DNA of 64,000 nucleotides from Micromonospora sediminicola (GTDB taxonomy: Bacteria; Actinomycetota; Actinomycetes; Mycobacteriales; Micromonosporaceae): contig NZ_FLRH01000003.1 of the NCBI RefSeq assembly GCF_900089585.1, positions 496,001-560,000 on the forward strand, read 5' to 3'. Of the stretch, positions 8,210 to 16,116 are shown piece after piece. Made by a program: the position numbers and the translations under genes. The notes beneath the pieces were generated by a model. It had not been told where the DNA came from. It did not search any database and saw nothing but the letters and a program-made list of their open reading frames with translations. Position 1 is the first letter of the stretch; the number at the start of each line of letters is the position of its first letter.

Positions 8210-8974
8210 TCAGCGGCTCCAGTCCTGCTTGGCGGCGCGGACCAACTTGTCCTTCAACTCGCGGGTGTGCCGGCGGCTCACCGGCAGCTCGCTCCCGTCG
8301 ATCACCACCACGTAACCGGAGTTGACCAACCGCAGCTCGGCGATGAGCCGCAGCTGCACCAGGTAGGAGCGGTGGATCCGGACGAACCCCGCATCCGCCC
8401 AGCGCTCGGCGAGCGTGGCCAGCGAGACCCGGACCAGATGCGACCCCTCCGCGGTGTGCAGCCGGGCGTAGTCGCCCTGCGCCTCCACCCAGCGCACCGC
8501 CGACCGGGGCAGCATCCGGGTGGTCCCGGCCAGCTCCACCGGGATGGTCGGATCCTCCTCCGCCCGGGCCAGCGCCGCCGGGTGCGACGGCACCACCCGC
8601 GAGCCGATCACCCGGCGCAGCGACTCGGCCAACCGCTCGGCGCGGACCGGCTTGCGCACGTAGTCGGTGGCGCCCAGGTCGAACGCGTCCACCGCGCCGT
8701 CGTCGTACGCGGTGACGAAGACGATCGCCGGCGGCCGGGCGAACCGGCGCAGCACCCGGGCCAGCTCCATGCCGTCCAGCCCGGGCATCCGGATGTCGAG
8801 GAACACCACGTCCACGTCGTCGTCGCGGAGCACCCGCAGCGCCTCGGTGGCGTCCCCGGCGGTGTGCAGCCGGGCCACCCGGGGATCGGCGCGCAGGTGG
8901 TAGGCCAGCTCGTCGAGCGCCGGCGGCTCGTCGTCGACCGCCAGCACCCGCAGGAATCCGGAGGCGCTCACCAC
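8210..8974 (-). CDS. LytTR-family response regulator
   Basis: 254 residues: a receiver domain (about 7-122) with the acidic pocket DDE at 14-16, phospho-acceptor Asp60 in FLDIRMPG and the conserved Lys in YVRKPV. A linker and a C-terminal LytTR DNA-binding domain follow (SAVRWVEAQGDYARLHT through LPVSRRHTRELKDKL). It follows the sensor kinase gene after a short spacer that carries a GAGCGAGCG-type repeat. GTG 8974 or GTG 8971 could be the start. By family it binds promoter repeats, often controlling cell-envelope or extracellular polymer genes. Here it shares a direction with an exopolysaccharide initiator. Confidence 0.92.
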   Translation of the reverse strand: MVSASGFLRVLAVDDEPPALDELAYHLRADPRVARLHTAGDATEALRVLRDDDVDVVFLDIRMPGLDGMELARVLRRFARPPAIVFVTAYDDGAVDAFDLGATDYVRKPVRAERLAESLRRVIGSRVVPSHPAALARAEEDPTIPVELAGTTRMLPRSAVRWVEAQGDYARLHTAEGSHLVRVSLATLAERWADAGFVRIHRSYLVQLRLIAELRLVNSGYVVVIDGSELPVSRRHTRELKDKLVRAAKQDWSR

Positions 8975-8979
8975 GCCGA

Positions 8980-9003
8980 CCCGGTTCGCTCGCTCCGCTC
9001 GCT
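8980..9003. repeat. GAGCGAGCGGAGCGAGCG-type intergenic repeat
   Basis: Between the kinase stop and the regulator start lies an internally repetitive stretch (on the minus strand GAGCGAGCGGAGCGAGCG). It resembles the two copies at 12911-12968 and suggests a dispersed intergenic repeat family. Confidence 0.5.
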
Positions 9004-10226
9004 CACGACGACACCCGGACGCCCGGATGGAACTTCGGCACCCGCATGCTGACCTTCGTACCCGAGCCCAGGCCGGTCTCGACGACCAGGCCGAACCGGT
9101 CCCCGAAGGCCGACCGGAGCCGCTCGTCGACGTTGGAGAGGCCGACGTGCTGCCCCGGGTCGTCGGCCGGGTCGCTGCCCGCGCCGGAGACCTCGGCGAT
9201 GCCGGCGGTCAGCGTCGTCGGATCCATCCCCACTCCGTCGTCCTCCACCGTGATGTGACACTCGGCGCCCGCGTCCCGGGCCTCGATGCTCACCATGCCG
9301 GTGCCCGGCTTGCGGGACAACCCGTGCCGGACCGCGTTCTCCACCAACGGCTGGAGACAGAGGAACGGCAACGTCACCGGCAGCACCTCGGGGGCGATCT
9401 GCAGGCGCACCTGGAGCCGCTCGCCGAAGCGGGCCCGCTCGATGGTCAGGTAGCGGTCGATCGAGCGCAACTCCTCGGCGAGCGTGGTGAACTCCCCGTG
9501 CGCCCGGAACGAGTAGCGGGTGAACTCGGCGAACTCCAGGATCAGCTCCCGGGCCCGCTCCGGGTCGGTGCGCACGAACGAGCCGATCGCGGTCAGCGCG
9601 TTGTAGATGAAGTGCGGGCTGATCTGCGCGCGCAACGCACGGACCTCGGCCCGGGCCAGCCGCTCCCGCGACGAGTCCAACTCGGCCAGGGCGAGCTGGT
9701 CCCCCGCCCAGTGCGCGGTCTCCAGCGTGGCCTGCACCAGGCCCGGCGCCGGTCGCTCGTCGGCCACCGCCACCAGCGCCCCGACCACCCGCCCGTCCGC
9801 GCTCAGCGGCGCCACCACCGCGCCGCGCACCGGACAGTCGACCAGGTCGCAGTGCAACTCCGACTCGTGCAGCACGGTCGAGCGCCCGCTGCCGACCGCC
9901 CGCCGGGCCGCCGCGACCAGCTGGTCGGTGTGGTGCGCGCCGCGCCCGTCGATGGCCAGCAGTGCGTCCCGGTCGGTCAGCGCCAGGCCCGCCGCGCCCA
10001 CCAGGGCGCGCAGATGGCGTACGGCCTTCGCCGCGTCCGCGGTGCTCAGGCCCGCGCGCAGCGGCTCCGCGGCGAGGCCCGCCGTGTGCAGCACCTCGTA
10101 CGTGGCCCGCTGGGTGGCCGTGGCGATGCCCCGCCGGGCACGCAGGCGCAGCACCGCCCAGAGCGCCGCGGCCAACGCGGTGACCAGCGAGACGACGGCG
10201 AAGACGGCCGAGAGGTTGCCACCCAC
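9003..10226 (-). CDS. LytS-type sensor histidine kinase
   Basis: 407 residues. One N-terminal membrane helix (about 5-25) precedes a cytoplasmic GAF-like region (about 45-175). The His_kinase domain has ALRAQISPHFIYNAL, with the phospho-accepting His near residue 203. A GHKL ATPase domain follows with N-box LQPLVENAVRHGL and G-box VEDDGVGM. This is the LytS/YehU architecture that partners LytTR regulators, matching the gene just downstream. The GTG start lies 10 bases after the stop of the sugar transferase gene, so all three are probably co-transcribed. The signal is unknown; the GAF-like region may sense a small molecule. Confidence 0.9.
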   Translation of the reverse strand: MGGNLSAVFAVVSLVTALAAALWAVLRLRARRGIATATQRATYEVLHTAGLAAEPLRAGLSTADAAKAVRHLRALVGAAGLALTDRDALLAIDGRGAHHTDQLVAAARRAVGSGRSTVLHESELHCDLVDCPVRGAVVAPLSADGRVVGALVAVADERPAPGLVQATLETAHWAGDQLALAELDSSRERLARAEVRALRAQISPHFIYNALTAIGSFVRTDPERARELILEFAEFTRYSFRAHGEFTTLAEELRSIDRYLTIERARFGERLQVRLQIAPEVLPVTLPFLCLQPLVENAVRHGLSRKPGTGMVSIEARDAGAECHITVEDDGVGMDPTTLTAGIAEVSGAGSDPADDPGQHVGLSNVDERLRSAFGDRFGLVVETGLGSGTKVSMRVPKFHPGVRVSS

Positions 10227-10236
10227 GCAGCGAAGG

Positions 10237-11793
10237 CTAGTACGCGCCCTTGCGCGCCAGCACCACCCCGACGGTCCGCCACAGGATGCTCAGGTCGTAG
10301 GCCAGCGACCAGTTGTCGACGTAGTAGAGGTCGAGCCGGACCGCCTCGTCCCAGGAGAGGTCGGAGCGGCCGGAGACCTGCCACAGCCCGGTCATGCCCG
10401 GGCGCACCAGCAGCCGGCGCCGGACATCGCCCAGGAAGTCGCCGTCGTCGGCGGGGAGCGGACGCGGGCCGACCAGCGACATCTCGCCCCAGAGCACGTT
10501 GATCAGCTGGGGCAGCTCGTCCAGCGACGAGGCCCGCAGGAAACGGCCCACCGGGAAGACCCGGGGATCCTGCTTCATCTTGAACAGCATGCCGTCGGTC
10601 TCGTTCTGGTCGACCAGGCCGGCCAGCCGCTCCTCGGCGTCCACGTACATGGTGCGGAACTTCCAGACCCGGAAGGTACGCCCCTCGTGCCCGACCCGGG
10701 GCTGCCGGAAGAAGACCGGACCGGGGTCGGAGATCCGGATGGCCAGCGCGATCGCGGCGAACAGCGGGGTCAGCAGCAGCAGGCCCAGGCCGGCGGCGAC
10801 CCGGTCCATCAGGTTCTTGACCAGCAGCGCCGGCCCGGAGAGCGTCGGCTCCTCGACGTGCAGCAGCGGCAGGCCCTCGATGGGGCGGATGTGCACCCGG
10901 GGACCGGCGATGTCGGTGAGCTGGGGCGCGACCACCAGGTCCACGCCGGAGCCCTCCAGCTGCCAGGCCAGCCGGCGCAGCTCGCCCGGCTCGGCGCTGG
11001 CCGAACCGCAGACCGCGATGGTGTCGCCGCCGACCTCCCGGACCAGGGCCAGCACGTCGCGGCCGGCGTACACCGGCACCGGCGTCTCCATGCCCCGCGC
11101 GGCGGCGTACCCGTCGGTGAGGTGGATGGCCACCGGCACGAGACCGACGTTGGGGTTGCGGGTGACCGTGGTGAAGACCTCCAGGCACTCCGGCAGCGTG
11201 CCGACCAGCACCATCCGGTGCCCGGCCTGACCGATGCGGCGGCGCAGCGCGTGCAGGCAGGCCCGGGCGATCATCCGGCCGAACAGGATGAGCAGCATGG
11301 CGCCGAGCAGCGCGAACCCGACGGTCCACCGGGACAGCGTCGTCTTGGTGGCGAAGGCCAGGAACGAGACGGTGGCGGCGACCGCCACGCCGGAGCGGAT
11401 CACCCGCTTGTACTCGTCCGGCCCGAGCCCCAGGTAGCGCCGGTCGTACGTCCGGTTGCCCCAGAGGATGAGCACCCAGCCGAGCGGCAGCAGCAGGAAC
11501 GCCACGGTGTAGAACCAGGCGGCGGGCGCGTCCCGGAAGCCGGAGTCGGCCTGCTCGAAGATCTGCACCGCCAGGAAGCTGGCGAGAGCCGCCGCGCCGA
11601 AGTCGAGCAGCAGCAGAGCGGCGATGTAGGGGCGGTGCCAACGGGAGACCCGACGCCGGGCGCGGGCCCACGCCGACCGGGGTACGCCGTTGTGCGACGG
11701 CGGAGTCGGCGGCTGGATCTCAAAGCTGTCGACGTGCCGCACGCTCTTGCTCCGGCCTGTGTCGGTTACCGGGCGCTGGAGGCTTGTCGTCAC
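10237..11793 (-). CDS. Exopolysaccharide polyprenyl glycosylphosphotransferase (WbaP/WcaJ-like)
   Basis: 518 residues. There are four N-terminal membrane helices, a central nucleotide-binding-like region (around HRMVLVGTLPECLEVF), a fifth helix (AAGLGLLLLTPLFAAIALAI) and the C-terminal Bac_transf catalytic domain. That domain has KFRTMYVDAEERL, SSLDELPQLINVLWGEMSL, VGPRPL and RPGMTGLWQVSGRS. By family it moves a sugar-1-phosphate from a UDP-sugar to undecaprenyl phosphate, the first step of Wzx/Wzy-type polysaccharide assembly. The cognate Wzz, Wzx and polymerase-like genes are at 22-30 kb. It leads the LytS/LytTR operon. Confidence 0.92.
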   Translation of the reverse strand: MTTSLQRPVTDTGRSKSVRHVDSFEIQPPTPPSHNGVPRSAWARARRRVSRWHRPYIAALLLLDFGAAALASFLAVQIFEQADSGFRDAPAAWFYTVAFLLLPLGWVLILWGNRTYDRRYLGLGPDEYKRVIRSGVAVAATVSFLAFATKTTLSRWTVGFALLGAMLLILFGRMIARACLHALRRRIGQAGHRMVLVGTLPECLEVFTTVTRNPNVGLVPVAIHLTDGYAAARGMETPVPVYAGRDVLALVREVGGDTIAVCGSASAEPGELRRLAWQLEGSGVDLVVAPQLTDIAGPRVHIRPIEGLPLLHVEEPTLSGPALLVKNLMDRVAAGLGLLLLTPLFAAIALAIRISDPGPVFFRQPRVGHEGRTFRVWKFRTMYVDAEERLAGLVDQNETDGMLFKMKQDPRVFPVGRFLRASSLDELPQLINVLWGEMSLVGPRPLPADDGDFLGDVRRRLLVRPGMTGLWQVSGRSDLSWDEAVRLDLYYVDNWSLAYDLSILWRTVGVVLARKGAY

Positions 11794-12023
11794 CTCAACC
11801 CATGTCCTCCCGCATGACCCGCGTCCTCACTCGCCGTGAGGACCCGGGTCGCTCACCGTCCCAGTCTCCCACGTTGCCCGTGGGGATCTGGCCGGCTCCG
11901 AGTCAGTTGTGAAGCCGGGGACCGAGCCACTATACCGATGGATGGCGGCTCGGGTAGAGCCGGCGACCGGGACCTTCGGCGATCGCCGGACGATTCCGCT
12001 CAGTAGTCGGCGGGTGCGGTTAC

Positions 12024-12884
12024 TCACCGTACGAGACGGGACAACCTTCGGTCAGCCAGCGGTTTGCCGCCGGTCTGACAGGTGGGGCAGTACTGGAGGC
12101 TCGAGTCGGCGAACGAGACCTCCCGCACCGTGTCGCCACAGACCGGACAGGGCAGGCCCTTCCGGGCGTGCACCTTGAGGCCCGAGCGCTTCTCACCCTT
12201 CAGCTCCGCGGCCCGCTGCCCCATCGACCGCCGCACCGCGTCGCCGAGCACCGTCCGGGTCGCCGCGTGCAGGGTGGCGAGCTGGTCGTCGGTCAGCCGG
12301 TCGGTGATCGCGAACGGGGAGAGCCGCGCCGCGTGCAGGATCTCGTCCGAGTACGCGTTCCCGACGCCGGCGAGCACCGCCTGGTCGGTCAACACGCCCT
12401 TGACCTGCCCCCGGCGGCTGCGCAGCCGCTCGGCGAACATGGGCAGGTCCGCCTCCAGCGCGTCCGGACCCAGCTTCGCCACGCCCGGCACCTGGGCCGG
12501 GTCGGTGACCAGGTAGGCGGCCAGCTTCTTCTGCGTGCCGGCCTCGGTCAGGTCGAAGCCGGACCCGTCGTCGAGGCGGACCCGCACCGCGATCGGTCCC
12601 TTGCCGGGCCGCAGCGGCGTCGTGGACGCGAACGCCTCCCGGTAGTGCAGCCAGCCCGCCCGGGCCAGATGGACCACCAGGTGCAGGCCCTCGTCGAAGC
12701 GGACGTCGAGGAACTTGCCGTACCGGCCGGCTCCGGTGACCGTCCGCCCGGCGACCGTGCTCGGCGGCGGGTCGTACGTCTTCAGCGCGTTGATCGAGGC
12801 GACCTCGAAGCGGTCGACCCGCCGCCCCACCGCCCGCTCGCGCAGGTAACCGGCGAGCGCTTCCACCTCCGGTAGTTCAGGCAC
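12024..12884 (-). CDS. Fpg/Nei-family DNA glycosylase (AP lyase)
   Basis: About 286 residues. Start GTG 12884 puts the catalytic PELPEVEAL directly after the initiator (Pro2 nucleophile, Glu3), which decides the start. The helix-two-turn-helix appears as QAVLAGVGNAYSDEILHAARLSP. The C-terminal zinc finger CPVC...CPTC spans CPVCGDTVREVSFADSS and QYCPTCQ. By family it excises oxidised bases and cleaves the abasic site. The KKLAAYL region and finger spacing fit the actinobacterial Fpg/Nei group; Fpg versus Nei specificity cannot be settled here. It is divergent from the GT4 gene. Confidence 0.9.
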   Translation of the reverse strand: MPELPEVEALAGYLRERAVGRRVDRFEVASINALKTYDPPPSTVAGRTVTGAGRYGKFLDVRFDEGLHLVVHLARAGWLHYREAFASTTPLRPGKGPIAVRVRLDDGSGFDLTEAGTQKKLAAYLVTDPAQVPGVAKLGPDALEADLPMFAERLRSRRGQVKGVLTDQAVLAGVGNAYSDEILHAARLSPFAITDRLTDDQLATLHAATRTVLGDAVRRSMGQRAAELKGEKRSGLKVHARKGLPCPVCGDTVREVSFADSSLQYCPTCQTGGKPLADRRLSRLVR

Positions 12885-12910
12885 GGGACAACGGTAGCCT
12901 TCTTTTCCGT

Positions 12911-12968
12911 GAGCGCGAGGAATGAGCTTGCGAGTCCCATGCGCGAGCGCGAGGAGTGAGCTTGCGAG
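12911..12968. repeat. Tandem pair of 24-nt GAGCGCGAGG-type repeats
   Basis: GAGCGCGAGGAATGAGCTTG-CGAG (12911-12934) recurs at 12945-12968 with one substitution. A further partly related stretch (GTCGCGAGCAGAG, GTCGCGAACGAAGGG) follows up to the GT4 start. The unit resembles the one at 8980-9003. It forms the whole divergent spacer and would be in the GT4 leader. Confidence 0.65.
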
Positions 12969-13020
12969 CCTCGCAGTCGCGAGCAGAGATCGGCACAGTC
13001 GCGAACGAAGGGCAAGCTCC

Positions 13021-14289
13021 GTGAGAATCGTGGTGGCGCACAACCGGTACCGGGAAGCTCAGCCCTCCGGCGAGAACACCATCGTCGACGCGGAGATCGC
13101 CGAGCTCACCGCCGCCGGCGTGGAGGTGCTGCCGTTCCTGCGCAGCTCCGACGAGATCCCGTCGATGTCCAGGGCCGCCAAGGCGCTGCTGCCGATCTCG
13201 CCGATCTGGGCCCCGAAGGCCCAGCACGACCTCGACCGCCTGCTCACCGAGCACCGGCCGGACGTGCTGCACCTGCACAACCCGTACCCGTTGCTCTCGC
13301 CCTGGGTGGTGCGGACCGCGCACCGGCACGACGTGCCGGTGGTGCAGACGGTGCACAACTACCGGCAGGTGTGCTCCTCCGGCCTCTACTTCCGCGACGG
13401 CGTGATCTGCCAGGACTGCCGCGGCCGGGCGTTGGGCGTGCCGGCGGTCGTGCACCGCTGCTACCGCAACTCCCGGGCGCAGAGCGCGCTGATGGCCACC
13501 ACGCTCGCCGTGCACCGGCCCACCTGGAAGTCGGTGGACCGCTTCATCGCGCTGACCACGGCGGTCGCCGACCATCTGCGGGACTACGGCATCCCGGACG
13601 AGCGGATCGTGGTGAAACCCAACGCCGTGCCCGACCCGGGCACCCCGGCGCCGGTCGGGAACGGCTTCCTCTTCATGGGCCGGCTCAGCCCGGAGAAGGG
13701 GCTGGACCTGCTGCTGGCGGCGTGGCGGCGGCACCCGGTGGGCACGCTCGGCCCGCTGCGCATCGCGGGTGACGGCGAGCTGCGCCCGCTGGCCGAGGAG
13801 GCCGCCGCCGAGCGGCCCGACATCCACTACCTGGGCCAGCTCGACCGGGCCGGGGTGCGCGCCGCGCTGGCCGACAGCTCCGTGGTGCTGGCCACCTCGA
13901 CGTGGCACGACGTGCTGCCCACCGTGATCATCGAGGCGCTGGCCGCCGGCCGGCCGGTGCTCGGTACCGCGCTCGGCGGCATCCCGTACCTGGTGGGCGC
14001 GGACACCCCGCGCGAGCCCGCCGGCACCGGTCCGGCCGAGGTGGCCACGGCGGCCCCGGGCGACGGCCGGGTCGCGTTGCCGTCGGGGGTGCAGCGCGGC
14101 GAGGCCGGCTGGGTGGTGGCGCCGGAGGTCGAGGCGTTGGCCGCCGCCCTGCCGCTGGCCACGGCCGAGGCGCCGGTGCGGGCGGGCGCGGCGCGGAGCC
14201 GCTACGAGCGGACCTTCCACCCCGACGTGATCACCAAGCGCCTGATCGACATCTACGCCGGCCTGGCCGGCCGGCGGCTCTCGAGCTGA
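13021..14289 (+). CDS. Glycosyltransferase family 4 (GT-B)
   Basis: About 422 residues. The N-terminal Rossmann half starts VRIVVAHNRY and includes DVLHLHNPYP and VVQTVHNYRQVCSSGLYF. The C-terminal donor-binding half has FLFMGRLSPEKGLDLLL and the E-x7-E-type motif PTVIIEALAAGRPVL. GTG 13021 is preferred because residues upstream translate the repeat element. Cysteines (CSSGLYFRDGVICQDCRG) in the acceptor half are a feature of one subgroup of such enzymes. It probably adds a sugar to a lipid-linked or cell-wall glycan; donor and acceptor are unknown. An Ala/Pro/Gly-rich insert near residues 325-360 follows the donor-site motif. Confidence 0.87.
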   Translation: MRIVVAHNRYREAQPSGENTIVDAEIAELTAAGVEVLPFLRSSDEIPSMSRAAKALLPISPIWAPKAQHDLDRLLTEHRPDVLHLHNPYPLLSPWVVRTAHRHDVPVVQTVHNYRQVCSSGLYFRDGVICQDCRGRALGVPAVVHRCYRNSRAQSALMATTLAVHRPTWKSVDRFIALTTAVADHLRDYGIPDERIVVKPNAVPDPGTPAPVGNGFLFMGRLSPEKGLDLLLAAWRRHPVGTLGPLRIAGDGELRPLAEEAAAERPDIHYLGQLDRAGVRAALADSSVVLATSTWHDVLPTVIIEALAAGRPVLGTALGGIPYLVGADTPREPAGTGPAEVATAAPGDGRVALPSGVQRGEAGWVVAPEVEALAAALPLATAEAPVRAGAARSRYERTFHPDVITKRLIDIYAGLAGRRLSS

Positions 14290-14297
14290 CCGCTGTG

Positions 14298-14354
14298 AAA
14301 AAGGGGCCCTTCTTATGCACGAGGCGTTAAGAAGGGGCCCCTCCTTACACCTCA
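14298..14354. terminator. GGGGCCC hairpin, dispersed repeat and bidirectional terminator
   Basis: AAGGGGCCCTTCTTA pairs with TAAGAAGGGGCCCCT about 12 bases later, between the convergent GT4 and CDP-alcohol transferase genes. The right half (GAGGCGTTAAGAAGGGGCCC and onward to CTCA) is nearly identical to 54270-54302. In both places it ends on the stop codon of the minus-strand gene. Confidence 0.75.
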
Positions 14355-15074
14355 GCGCAGGGAGGCGCGGGCGGAGAACGCGATGCTGGCCAGCAGGAAG
14401 CCGCCGTTGACCACCGTGAACGCCACCACCACCCAGAACGCGAGCGCGGGCGCGAACACCAGCACCAGCCCGGCCAGGAAGATCACCGCGCCGTAGTCGC
14501 GGACCAACTTCACCACACGCACCGGGAACGAGGTCGAGGTGACCATGCTGGCCGCGTTCGGGCCCGCCTGCATCACCGAGGTGACCAGGTTGACCATCCA
14601 GGTGCCGGCGAAGACCGCGACCAGCCAGACCGGGGTGGACGGGCGCTGCGCCACGGCCGTGGCGGACAGCGCGGCCACCAGCGCGATCTGGGCGGCCACG
14701 TCGCAGAGCACGTCGACCCGGGCGCCCGCCGCGCTGCCCTGACCGGTGACCCGGGCGAGCTGCCCGTCGGCGCAGTCCAGCGCGTACGCGACCTGCCAGC
14801 CGACCAGGGCGACCAGCCCGACCAGCCAGGCCGGGACAGAGCCGGCGGCCACATCGTCGGCGAGCGCGACCACTGCCACCGAGGCCCCCAGCCCCAACAC
14901 CAGGTTGGTCAGCGTCAGCGCCGTCGGGCGCAGCCCCAGGCGCTGGGCGACCAGCGCGAAGGCCGCCCCGATCCACTGGCTGATCGACTCGCTGAACAGG
15001 CCGCCGCCCCGGTTGACCCGGTGGAAGTCGGCGACGGTGGGACGGGGCTCAGCCAAGGTGGTCGCGGAGGGCAC
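14352..15074 (-). CDS. CDP-alcohol phosphatidyltransferase family membrane enzyme
   Basis: 240 residues with about six membrane helices. The family signature D-x2-D-G-x2-A-R-x8-G-x3-D-x3-D is complete: DCADGQLAR, then Gly, then DVLCD, near residues 90-115. By family it transfers a phospho-alcohol from a CDP-alcohol to an acceptor hydroxyl, releasing CMP. The GTG start overlaps the end of the dehydrogenase gene by 26 bases. With the upstream nucleotidyltransferase and glycerol-1-phosphate-dehydrogenase-like enzyme it looks like the last step of a dedicated pathway. The stop lies in the GGGGCCC repeat. Confidence 0.88.
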   Translation of the reverse strand: MPSATTLAEPRPTVADFHRVNRGGGLFSESISQWIGAAFALVAQRLGLRPTALTLTNLVLGLGASVAVVALADDVAAGSVPAWLVGLVALVGWQVAYALDCADGQLARVTGQGSAAGARVDVLCDVAAQIALVAALSATAVAQRPSTPVWLVAVFAGTWMVNLVTSVMQAGPNAASMVTSTSFPVRVVKLVRDYGAVIFLAGLVLVFAPALAFWVVVAFTVVNGGFLLASIAFSARASLR

Positions 15075-16116
15075 CGGCGTAGTCTGCCAGCCGCTCCCGG
15101 GTCTCGGTAGACGACATCGCGAGGTGTTCGAGGATGGTGTAGCGGTCCGGTCGGGTGGCCGGCGCGAACTGCACCGCCTCGACGAACTGGTGGTCGGTCA
15201 ACCCCACCTCGGCCGGCAGCCGGGGCAGCCCGTGCCGGGCCAGGCAGGCCGACATCTCGGTGAACCGGCGCTCGTCGCCACGAAGGAACGTGCAGAACAG
15301 CGCGCCGAGCCCGGCCAGCTCGCCGTGCGAGGCGGTGCCGGGGAAGAGCGCGTCGACCGCGTGCATGATCTCGTGGCAGCCGCCGCTGCACGGGCGGCTG
15401 GTGCCCTCGATGGCCATCGCCAGACCGCTGGAGATCAGCGCGTCCGCGAGGACCGTGACGAATCCGTCGTCGGTCATGTCGCCCGGATGGTTCAGCACCG
15501 CCTCCGCGCCGGCCCGCGACAGCGAGGCGGCCAGCCCGTCGAACGGCTCGCCGCGGACCGTACGGGCCAGCTCCCAGTCGGCCAGGGCGCTGATGTTGCT
15601 CACCACGTCGCCCACGCCGGCGCGGTTGTGCCGCTCCGGGCCGGCCTCCACGAAGTCCAGGTCGACGATCACCGCGATCGGGATGTGCACGCCGTAGGAG
15701 CCCTTCAGGCCCTCGGTGATCAGGCTCGCCACCGGGGAGGCGATGCCGTCGTTGGCCAGGCTCGTCGCCACCGAGACCATCGGCAGCCCGCGCCGGGTGG
15801 CCGCGTACTTGGCCACGTCGATGGTCTTGCCGCCACCGATGCCGACCACCGCGTCGTACGAGCGGGCGCGCAGCTTGCCGCCCAGCTCGTCGGCGGCGTC
15901 CAGGGTGCCCCCGGCCACCGTGAACACGTCCGCCGAACGCAGCGACGGCCGGAGCAGTTCGGCGATCTTCTCGCCCTGCCCCGGACCGACCACCACGGCG
16001 ACGTCGCCGCCGGCCGAGATCCGGCCGTCGGAGAGGATCGCCGCCAGGTCCGCCACCGCGCCCCGCCGCACGTCGATGTGCAGCGGGGTGAGGACGCTAC
16101 GGGCTAGTAGCGGCAC
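15049..16116 (-). CDS. Iron-containing alcohol dehydrogenase, glycerol-1-phosphate dehydrogenase-like
   Basis: 355 residues. The NAD-binding region shows GGKTIDVAKYAAT and the family run SLANDGIASPVASL. Metal-ligand positions are present: Asp in GVGDVVSNISALADWELA, His in GGCHEIMHAVD and His in GTASHGELAGLG. This pattern matches the AraM/EgsA/dehydroquinate-synthase-like superfamily that makes sn-glycerol-1-phosphate from DHAP. The actual substrate is inferred; a related keto-polyol phosphate is possible. GTG 16116 overlaps the upstream nucleotidyltransferase by 13 bases. It probably supplies the alcohol phosphate that is then cytidylylated. Confidence 0.82.
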   Translation of the reverse strand: MPLLARSVLTPLHIDVRRGAVADLAAILSDGRISAGGDVAVVVGPGQGEKIAELLRPSLRSADVFTVAGGTLDAADELGGKLRARSYDAVVGIGGGKTIDVAKYAATRRGLPMVSVATSLANDGIASPVASLITEGLKGSYGVHIPIAVIVDLDFVEAGPERHNRAGVGDVVSNISALADWELARTVRGEPFDGLAASLSRAGAEAVLNHPGDMTDDGFVTVLADALISSGLAMAIEGTSRPCSGGCHEIMHAVDALFPGTASHGELAGLGALFCTFLRGDERRFTEMSACLARHGLPRLPAEVGLTDHQFVEAVQFAPATRPDRYTILEHLAMSSTETRERLADYAGALRDHLG

